A DNA stretch of 15,422 nt, from assembly GCA_041672385.1 (NCBI GenBank), contig JBAYZQ010000037.1, forward strand, positions 1-15,422, in the 5' to 3' direction. This document shows, in pieces, positions 6,489-12,624 of the stretch. Both the position numbers and the translations under genes were made by a program. The notes beneath the pieces are model-generated. The model saw nothing but the letters and a program-made list of their open reading frames with translations. It had not been told where the DNA came from and made no database searches. Position 1 is the first letter of the stretch; each line of letters begins with the position of its first letter. The DNA is from JBAYZQ01 sp041672385 (lineage in GTDB: Bacteria; Spirochaetota; Spirochaetia; Sphaerochaetales; Sphaerochaetaceae).

Positions 6489-7679
6489 ATGAATTATCCT
6501 TTACCAAATCAACTAGCAAGAAAAGAGTGCTTAAAATTAAAAGAAGGACTAGAGCCTAAGTTTAATAATCATATGATTGGAATCTTGATATGCAAAAATA
6601 ATAAAAACCAAATTAAAATTATTAAAGCCTTTTCAGGCCAAATAAATGGTTTATACTCCCAATTGGGATGGGCCCCTCCTTGTTTTGATGAAACAAAATT
6701 TAATTTGATTGCAAAGAGTTATGACTTGCTTATAAAAGATAAAAATTGTACTAACAATAAAGCAGTATCAAAAGAAGCTCAAGAAAAAATATTTGATCTT
6801 TATGAATTTACCTGCATTGATAAAACAATTATAAAGATAAAAGATGTTTTCTTTAATAAACTTCCTCCAACTGGAACCGGAGATTGTTGTGAACCAAAAT
6901 TATTAAATCAAGCCTTTAGTCTTGGCCTTATTCCTTTAAGTATGGATGAATTTTATTTTGGAGAAAATGTAGATCTCAAAATAAAGGGAGAATTCTACCC
7001 TCCATGTGATCAAAAATGTCGTCCATTATTGGCTCATATGTTAAAATTAGACATTGTTTACATTGATAAATACATAATAGTTGTCAATAAACCTCATGGC
7101 TTGTTATCAGTCCCTGGAAGAACACCTGAAAACCAAGACTGCATTACAAGCAGAGTAAAAACCTTATTTCCAGATTGTATTAATCAACCTTCAGTTCATA
7201 GACTTGATCAGGATACAAGTGGACTTATGGTTCTTGCTTTTGATAAAGAAAGTCATAAAAATCTTTCAAAGCAATTCATCGCGAAAACTATTTTCAAACA
7301 ATATGTTGCACTAGTTGAAGGAAAAGTCTTAAAAAAAAGTGGTACAATTAAATTGAAATTCAGGCTGGATACAGAAAATCGCCCACATCAAATATATGAT
7401 GAAGAAATGGGTAAAATAGGAATTACAAATTTCGAAAGATTGAAAATATTTAAATATGAAGGAAAACCTGTAACAAAGGTCCTTTTTACTCCACTTACGG
7501 GTAGAACTCATCAAATTCGCCTACATAGCTCCCACCAAAAAGGTCTTGCCTCTCCAATAGTGGGAGATAGATTATATGGAAACAAAGGCGAAAAACTAAT
7601 GCTTCAAGCTAAACTACTTGAATTCAATCACCCATTTACAAAAGAAAGGCTTTCTTTTCAACTTGAAGATGAGTTTTAA
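6489..7679 (+). CDS. RluA-family RNA pseudouridine synthase with N-terminal extension
   Basis: 396 residues. The C-terminal half (about 185-396) is the RluA catalytic domain, isomerising uridine to pseudouridine in rRNA or tRNA. The entry motif is DKYIIVVNKPHGLLSVPGR, the catalytic motif HRLDQDTSG (Asp240), and a later substrate-pocket motif GRTHQIRLH is present. The N-terminal 180 residues lack an S4 domain. They carry a cysteine cluster (Cys133, Cys134, Cys173, Cys177) within GTGDCCEPK and YPPCDQKC, typical of a long subgroup of this family and perhaps metal binding. The target base is unknown. The ATG at 6489 has no Shine-Dalgarno. A -10-like TATCAT (6477-6482) lies only 6 bases upstream, so the transcript may be leaderless. 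The stop overlaps that of the convergent ECF gene by 4 bases. Confidence 0.88.
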   Translation: MNYPLPNQLARKECLKLKEGLEPKFNNHMIGILICKNNKNQIKIIKAFSGQINGLYSQLGWAPPCFDETKFNLIAKSYDLLIKDKNCTNNKAVSKEAQEKIFDLYEFTCIDKTIIKIKDVFFNKLPPTGTGDCCEPKLLNQAFSLGLIPLSMDEFYFGENVDLKIKGEFYPPCDQKCRPLLAHMLKLDIVYIDKYIIVVNKPHGLLSVPGRTPENQDCITSRVKTLFPDCINQPSVHRLDQDTSGLMVLAFDKESHKNLSKQFIAKTIFKQYVALVEGKVLKKSGTIKLKFRLDTENRPHQIYDEEMGKIGITNFERLKIFKYEGKPVTKVLFTPLTGRTHQIRLHSSHQKGLASPIVGDRLYGNKGEKLMLQAKLLEFNHPFTKERLSFQLEDEF

Positions 7680-8209
7680 AAAACTAACTCTTCTATTGGA
7701 GGATAAGCTTTTCTAACTGCCTCTGAAACAATAAATCCTAAAACAGCTCCAACTGCACTTTGAATAATGTTCATAGGAACTTCAACTAGGGCAACTTGAA
7801 AATTTACCAAGATTCCACCACCTAAAAAATAACCGCCAGCAACAATAATTATTCCAACTACTCCAGAAATTATTCCTACAATTATTTTATTAGTTATTTT
7901 CTTTGATTTAAGAACAATAAAAGCAACCATAAAACCTTCAAAGCCATGAACTAGAAATGAAATCAAAGCCCATTGAGCATAACCAGAAATAATATCAGCT
8001 AAAGCGGTGCCTAAGCCAGCTACAATAAAGGTAATTCCAGGACTAAAAATAAAGGCAGTAAAGAATATAGCAACATCACAGAGGTTTAAATACCCTCTTG
8101 AAGTCGGAATTCGAACAATTAATGTAAACAAAACTACAACAGCAGTCAAAACTGCAACAAGTGATATTCTAAGAGCAAGTTTATCATTTTCTTCTTTTTT
8201 ATTTTTCAT
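7676..8209 (-). CDS. ECF transporter substrate-binding (S) component
   Basis: 177 residues with about five to six hydrophobic segments. Signature elements of ECF S components are YLNLCDVAIFFTAFIFSPG (residues about 40-58) and the following GLGTALADIISGYAQWA, then FLVHGFEGF. S components bind a vitamin or precursor in the inner membrane and use a shared energising module (EcfA, EcfA', EcfT), none of which is in this window. The LNLCD/ALAD...SGYA pattern fits the branch often annotated as HmpT/ThiW-like, but the substrate cannot be named. The gene starts 26 bases after the histidine kinase stop on the same strand, with only a weak GAG before the ATG, so cotranscription is likely. Its 3' end overlaps the convergent pseudouridine synthase gene by 4 bases, with no terminator between. 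Confidence 0.8.
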   Translation of the reverse strand: MKNKKEENDKLALRISLVAVLTAVVVLFTLIVRIPTSRGYLNLCDVAIFFTAFIFSPGITFIVAGLGTALADIISGYAQWALISFLVHGFEGFMVAFIVLKSKKITNKIIVGIISGVVGIIIVAGGYFLGGGILVNFQVALVEVPMNIIQSAVGAVLGFIVSEAVRKAYPPIEELVF

Positions 8210-8235
8210 TAGCTCAGTATAATCACAAGTTTTAA

Positions 8236-9828
8236 TTATTCAAGTTCTTTTTCTAAAATCTTAGGAAAAATAATACTTATTGTTGTTCCTTTTCCAATTT
8301 TACTTTTTAATAATATTTTGGCATTATGAATAATTGCTACATGCTTTACTATAGAAAGTCCCAAACCTGTACCACCAGTTTCTTTTGAATGACTTTTATC
8401 AACTCTGAAAAACCTTTCAAAAACCCTTTCTTGAAATTCATATGGAATACCCATTCCAGTATCACTCACGGTTAATTTTACAAAATTTTCAGATTCAGAA
8501 ATTTCAATCTTAACTTTTCCATTTTCCACATTATACTTCAAGGCATTTTCAATAAGATTTTTTACCATTTCATCCAATAAACCATAAATACCAAAAACTA
8601 TTTGACTATGACCTATAATTTCAATTGAAATACCTTTTTTTTCAGCCATTTTGCTGTATCTTTGACTAACTTCATTAATGATATGCAAAAGATCAACAGG
8701 TTCTTTTTCAAGATTTTGGCTTTCATCCAATTTAGATAACTTAATAATGTCATTAATTAAAGTAACAAGACGATTAGCTTCTAGGTATATTTTTTCAGAA
8801 AACTTAACCATATCCTCACTTTTAGCAATACCCGCCTTCATTATTTCAGCATAACCACTAATGGAAGTAAGAGGGGTTTTAAGTTCATGAGAAACGTTAG
8901 CTGAAAATTCCATTCTTGAGTTTTCAGCGGTTTGTTGTTCAGTAACATCCCAAAAAAGAAGAACAATCCCACTCATTATTCCATTATTGACAATCGGATT
9001 AGAAAAGATTCTATAGAATTTTGAATGGTGATTAAAAAGAACTTCCGCATGCCTTCCGGTAGTTGCATTCTCTAAGGCTTTCTGTATTGATTTATGGTTA
9101 CTCACCTCTAAAAAATACTTTCCTCCACACTTTTCAATTGTTGTGTTAAAGATCTGTTCAGCACTTGAATTAATAGAATAAACCTTCAAATCTTTATTTA
9201 ATACCAAAAGACCTTCTTGTAAATTCTGAGTAACAGCTTGAAATTCTCTTCTTCTTTGAGCTAAAGCAAGATCACTTTTCTCAACTTCTCTTTTTTGAGT
9301 ATTAATTTTCTCCAAAAAAGGAAGAAATTCTTTTTGATAGGGAAACTTTTGAACTTCATTAAAATCAATTCCGTTTATAGTTTTCATGAGCTTATTGCTA
9401 ATAAAAACCGTGAACAAATATAAAATACCAAAAATTAGAAGCCCTAAAGGAAAGAGCCATTTCCAATACTTGAGAAAAGTTTGACTAAAAGTAGGAATAT
9501 TTTTTGAAAGGGTTACTAAATTATCGTCTATTAAAACAAAAGACAAGGAAACTATATTACCCCGTCTTTGAAAATTATAATTATCTTCCAAGGTGTTTAT
9601 AACTTGTTTTTCTTCTAAATAATCTTCTTTATAATTAATATTAATATCTGAACTTTTAAGTTTATTTATTTCAATTGGATTTTTTAAAATCAAAGAAGAA
9701 ACATCTTTTAACTCATTAATAACATTTTGTTCATTAATCTTATCCAAAGAAGCAAAAATAAATACCCCTGAAAGAAGAAAAACAATAAAAAAGCCAATTG
9801 TAATGTCTAATAAAAAGAATTTTTTCAT
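8236..9828 (-). CDS. PhoR-type sensor histidine kinase
   Basis: 530 residues. Order of parts: TM1 (about 8-27), extracytoplasmic sensor region of about 95 residues, TM2 (about 123-143), a poorly conserved linker in the HAMP position, PAS domain (about 196-298), and HisKA with FSANVSHELKTPLTSISGY (His314 as phosphoacceptor). The HATPase domain has the N box NLIENALKYN (424-433), G1 DTGMG (456-460) and G2 GGTGLGLSIV. All catalytic residues are present. The layout (two TM helices, PAS, HisKA, ATPase) is that of PhoR/WalK-type kinases. It begins 3 bases after the response regulator stop, and its Shine-Dalgarno (AAAGG) lies in the regulator's last codons, so the two are coupled. Partnership with the adjacent regulator is near certain. 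Phosphate as the signal is inferred. Confidence 0.9.
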   Translation of the reverse strand: MKKFFLLDITIGFFIVFLLSGVFIFASLDKINEQNVINELKDVSSLILKNPIEINKLKSSDININYKEDYLEEKQVINTLEDNYNFQRRGNIVSLSFVLIDDNLVTLSKNIPTFSQTFLKYWKWLFPLGLLIFGILYLFTVFISNKLMKTINGIDFNEVQKFPYQKEFLPFLEKINTQKREVEKSDLALAQRRREFQAVTQNLQEGLLVLNKDLKVYSINSSAEQIFNTTIEKCGGKYFLEVSNHKSIQKALENATTGRHAEVLFNHHSKFYRIFSNPIVNNGIMSGIVLLFWDVTEQQTAENSRMEFSANVSHELKTPLTSISGYAEIMKAGIAKSEDMVKFSEKIYLEANRLVTLINDIIKLSKLDESQNLEKEPVDLLHIINEVSQRYSKMAEKKGISIEIIGHSQIVFGIYGLLDEMVKNLIENALKYNVENGKVKIEISESENFVKLTVSDTGMGIPYEFQERVFERFFRVDKSHSKETGGTGLGLSIVKHVAIIHNAKILLKSKIGKGTTISIIFPKILEKELE

Positions 9829-9831
9829 TTA

Positions 9832-10506
9832 TTAGCCTTTGAACCTATAGCCTACGCCTCTCACAGTTTCAATCAAATAAGAAGAAGTCCCCAATTTTTG
9901 TCTCAAAGTTTGAACATGAACATCAATGGTTCTAGTTTCTCCTGCGAATTCATAACCCCACACTTTTTCTAAAAGGTGGTTTCTTTCAAAAGCAATTCCT
10001 GGATTTTTTAAGAAAAATGCTAAAAGTTCAAATTCCTTAAGAGTCAAAGAAAGTTCCTTACCTTCATGCAAAATTACATGTTTTTTTGAATTAAGGATTA
10101 AATTTCCCCTTTCAATTACTTCTTTAGTTTCGAAGGAACTAGGTTGTTTTCTTCTAAGTCGTGCTTTAATTCTTGCCACCAATTCCATCATACCAAAAGG
10201 TTTTGATATATAATCATCAGCCCCAAGATTCAAACCAATTACCTTATCATACTCACTTCCCTTTGCAGTAACCATAATTACAGGGACATTTCGCATTTTA
10301 TCAATGGTTTTAATTTTCTTTAAAATATCTAGGCCATCTTCATCTGGAAGCATTATGTCCAAAAGTACAAGTTCAGGAATAACTTTATCACATTTTTCAA
10401 AGAATTGTTTCCCTGAAGAAAAACCTTCTGCTGGTAAATCAGATTGAGAAAGAGTATAAATCACTAATTCTCTAATATTACAATCGTCTTCAACATAATA
10501 AATCAA
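9832..10506 (-). CDS. OmpR/PhoB-family response regulator
   Basis: 224 residues. The receiver domain (1-115) has the acidic pair Asp7/Asp8, phosphoacceptor Asp50 in LLDIMLPDEDG, Thr80 and Lys102 (KPF). The C-terminal winged-helix DNA-binding domain (about 128-224) has LTLKEFELLAFFLKNPG, TRTIDVHVQTLRQKLG and the terminal RGVGYRF. The start is a TTG: no in-frame ATG is available before the essential first strand IYYVEDD, and AGAGG lies 7 bases upstream. It heads a tight pair with the histidine kinase. PhoB, PhoP and similar OmpR-family regulators cannot be told apart by eye. The PAS-bearing partner and nearby phosphate transporter favour a Pho role. An 11-bp direct repeat 93 bases upstream may be its own or another regulator's site. 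Confidence 0.9.
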   Translation of the reverse strand: MIYYVEDDCNIRELVIYTLSQSDLPAEGFSSGKQFFEKCDKVIPELVLLDIMLPDEDGLDILKKIKTIDKMRNVPVIMVTAKGSEYDKVIGLNLGADDYISKPFGMMELVARIKARLRRKQPSSFETKEVIERGNLILNSKKHVILHEGKELSLTLKEFELLAFFLKNPGIAFERNHLLEKVWGYEFAGETRTIDVHVQTLRQKLGTSSYLIETVRGVGYRFKG

Positions 10507-10598
10507 TAGCTAACCTCTACTTAGTAACTGCACCTAACAAAATATCCAAAATAGATTCATAATATCAGTCTCAACTAGATTGAAAGTAACACATGAAT

Positions 10599-10620
10599 AT
10601 TCAAAAAATATTCAAAAAGT
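10599..10620 (-). promoter_or_regulatory. 11-bp direct repeat upstream of the response regulator
   Basis: On the minus strand TTGAAT occurs at 10615-10610 and again at 10604-10599, exactly 11 bases apart, within TTTTTGAATATT/TTTTGAATATTC. One-turn spacing is typical of OmpR-family binding sites. A -10-like TATTAT lies further downstream, about 60 bases before the start codon. The half-site differs from the TTTACA type at the phosphate transporter. Confidence 0.35.
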
Positions 10621-10637
10621 ATTAATATTACATTAAT

Positions 10638-11144
10638 CTATTTATTTTCACCTTCAAAAAGTCCAACTGCTTTATTTTTATGAACTTTATCATAATCAAA
10701 GATTTTACCATCCATTACAATATAAACACCACTTTTAAGTAATTGTACTGCCACCGTAGCACATCCAAGATTAAAAACTGAATCTGAATTTTCTAAAGAA
10801 TAAGGAACCATGGCTCCGGTAAAAACTATTACATGCGAATCATCCTTTTTTCTATTTAATGCCACCACTTTGGCCGTTTCGACCATTGTATCAGTTCCGT
10901 GAATTACTATAATTCTATCTTCATAGCTGGATAAACAACGCTGAGAAACTTCTTGCCTTTGTTGCTCATTCATGTAAAGGCTATCAATGGCTAAAGGTCC
11001 TTCAAGTTGAACCGGAAGGGTACATCTACTCTGTTTAAGAATCCTAGGTAGATTTGACTCTCTAAAAGTTAATTCACCTTTGATTTCATCATAGAACTTA
11101 TCAAAGGTTCCCCCTGTTGTAATAATTCTTATTCCATCTTTCAT
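10638..11144 (-). CDS. Short asparaginase-like protein (N-terminal asparaginase domain only)
   Basis: 168 residues from the ATG at 11144, chosen over a TTG 18 bases upstream because AAAGGA sits 9 bases before it. The two threonine motifs of type I/II L-asparaginases are intact: TTGGTFDK (Thr13 as the likely nucleophile) and HGTDTMVET (Thr84, Asp85). FTGAMVPY and a NLGCATVAVQ helix follow. The usual C-terminal domain (about 150 more residues) is absent, and the 131 bases before the next gene cannot encode it. Single-domain asparaginase-like proteins of about 165 residues do occur, so this may be a natural short form and not a truncation. The activity (asparagine or other amide hydrolysis, cytoplasmic, no signal peptide) is inferred. 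A probable terminator/attenuator ends only 17 bases before its ATG. Confidence 0.75.
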   Translation of the reverse strand: MKDGIRIITTGGTFDKFYDEIKGELTFRESNLPRILKQSRCTLPVQLEGPLAIDSLYMNEQQRQEVSQRCLSSYEDRIIVIHGTDTMVETAKVVALNRKKDDSHVIVFTGAMVPYSLENSDSVFNLGCATVAVQLLKSGVYIVMDGKIFDYDKVHKNKAVGLFEGENK

Positions 11145-11160
11145 CTCAATTATTCCTTTC

Positions 11161-11214
11161 AAAAAACCTAAGCAAATACTCTTGATTTAGCTTAGACCTA
11201 ATAATTGGTTTTTT
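11161..11214 (-). terminator. Terminator or attenuator between glycosyltransferase and asparaginase-like gene
   Basis: On the minus strand CTAAGC (11195-11190) pairs with GCTTAG (11173-11168) and runs straight into GTTTTTTG, a rho-independent form. In addition AAAAAACC (11214-11207) can pair with the GGTTTTTT tail (11168-11161). The tail can therefore be sequestered, either extending the stem or acting as an antiterminator. The Shine-Dalgarno of the next gene begins right after the T-tract. Confidence 0.5.
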
Positions 11215-11247
11215 CAAGTTCATTATTCTAATCTTATTTTATTAAAT

Positions 11248-12468
11248 TTAATCAATCAAATCCAATTTTTTGATAATTTGTGTTTTTTTTCGTTCAATAA
11301 TTTGGTAATAAAGGGTTTCTACTTCTTTAACAGCTGTTTCCCAACTTCTATATAAAGTTTTATGAGCTCCCTCGCCTGCTCGGTCTCTAGCATCTTTATT
11401 TTCAATTATAAACTTTAATTTCTCGGCAAATTGCGGAACATCATTCTTTCCAAGAAATCCATTAAAACCATCTTCAATCCCTTCACTCGTGCAACTTCCT
11501 TCAATGTAAATAAGAGGTAAATTAAAACAAGCTGCTTCTCTCATTACAAGACAAGATGTATCATATAGAGATGGAAAAATAAAAAGATGGGAAGCGCAGA
11601 ACAAATCAACAATTTTGGTCCTGTCGGAAATCCTTCCTAAAAATACTATAACATCCTCAAGATTATTATCCTTTACGTATTTTTCATATTTCTCTTTACT
11701 GTGACCGTCACCAACAAAGACCATCTTAAATTTTTCTCCTTGCTCTTTTAACAATTTAAGGGAATTTAAGATTAGCATAATATTTTTTTCATCCTTATGC
11801 TGGCCAACATATATTAATATAGGTCTATCTTCATCCTGTCCAACACCTGCTAGCTCTTTTCCTTTTTTCTTATTTTCTATAAAAGTTTTTTCATCTGGAA
11901 CTTCAAAATCACAACCATTTTCGACAACTCTAATATTACCTTTAAATTTATAATCATTAATAATTTTGTTTTTTGAAGCTTCACTAGGTGTCCACACTTC
12001 ATCCACCATGTAGTAATATTTCATCACAATTGCCATTGCTGAATCACTAATCCAATTATTTTTTACAAATCCATAAATATCATCCCTAAAAAAAGTATGA
12101 AAAGTTGAAACTATTGGTATATTATTCCTTTTTGCTATCTTCAAAGCCAATTTTCCTGTGGCAAAAGGGCAATGAGCGTGGACAATATCAAAAGGCATTT
12201 TTTCAATCCTTTTCTTCAATTCTGGTCTAAAACTTACTATTCCATAAGGTGCCATACTTTTCATTGGTACAGTAGTTTTTCCGTGTATCGCATAATCAAT
12301 ACCTTCTTTCTTATCATATTCTTTGGAGTTTTTTTCTCCAGAAACTATAGCATAGGCTTCATGCCCTAATTTTCTTAAATTCTTAGTATAATTATTTGCA
12401 ACATTTCCTACTCCATCCATGACAGGGGGAAAAGAATCGTTAAATTCTCCAATTACAAGATTTTTCAT
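11248..12468 (-). CDS. GT4-family glycosyltransferase, possibly lipid-directed
   Basis: 406 residues, GT-B fold. The N-terminal half has FNDSFPPVMDGVGNVANNY (9-27, the glycine-rich acceptor-side loop) and FDIVHAHCPF (93-102). The C-terminal half has the donor-binding region IYVGQHKDEKNI (219-230), VFVGDG and the EX7E-type motif as LYDTSCLVMREAAC (Asp303, Glu311), where Asp replaces the first Glu. GT4 enzymes move a sugar from a nucleotide-sugar to an acceptor with retained configuration. Members of similar length and N-terminus include diacylglycerol glucosyltransferases, so a glycolipid role at the inner membrane is possible but unproven. Start ATG has AGGAG 7 bases upstream. A promoter with an operator-like dyad precedes it. 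It diverges from the outer-membrane protein genes and is followed by a terminator-like stem. Confidence 0.85.
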   Translation of the reverse strand: MKNLVIGEFNDSFPPVMDGVGNVANNYTKNLRKLGHEAYAIVSGEKNSKEYDKKEGIDYAIHGKTTVPMKSMAPYGIVSFRPELKKRIEKMPFDIVHAHCPFATGKLALKIAKRNNIPIVSTFHTFFRDDIYGFVKNNWISDSAMAIVMKYYYMVDEVWTPSEASKNKIINDYKFKGNIRVVENGCDFEVPDEKTFIENKKKGKELAGVGQDEDRPILIYVGQHKDEKNIMLILNSLKLLKEQGEKFKMVFVGDGHSKEKYEKYVKDNNLEDVIVFLGRISDRTKIVDLFCASHLFIFPSLYDTSCLVMREAACFNLPLIYIEGSCTSEGIEDGFNGFLGKNDVPQFAEKLKFIIENKDARDRAGEGAHKTLYRSWETAVKEVETLYYQIIERKKTQIIKKLDLID

Positions 12469-12486
12469 TTTTATGCTCCTATTTGC

Positions 12487-12514
12487 ATTATGACAAAAAT
12501 TTTCTAATTGTCAA
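12487..12514 (-). promoter_or_regulatory. Promoter of the glycosyltransferase with overlapping dyad
   Basis: On the minus strand a perfect TTGACA (12514-12509), 16-base spacer and CATAAT (12492-12487, 5 of 6). A 23-bp dyad, TGACAA (12513-12508) with TTGTCA (12496-12491) around 11 bases, spans the space from -35 to -10 and is well placed for a repressor. The leader would be very short. Confidence 0.55.
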
Positions 12515-12530
12515 CTACGTAACTGAAACA

Positions 12531-12559
12531 ATTTTTACCCCATAAAGTTACAATATAAT
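12531..12559 (+). promoter_or_regulatory. Probable promoter of the outer-membrane protein genes
   Basis: A perfect -10 TATAAT lies at 12554-12559, with only an AT-rich, poor -35 (around 12531-12537). The leader of about 60 bases ends in an AAAAGGGG Shine-Dalgarno 6 bases before the ATG at 12625. The gene pair downstream has no other obvious promoter. Confidence 0.45.
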
Positions 12560-12624
12560 AATTCGTTTAGAGCACTTCACAACTTACCTACTTTGTTATA
12601 TGGTGTTAGGAAAAGGGGTAAAAA

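Noticed and set aside
8007..8222. Plus-strand frame over the ECF gene start
   Set aside because: It is the mirror of a gene with clear S-component motifs, and no Shine-Dalgarno precedes it.
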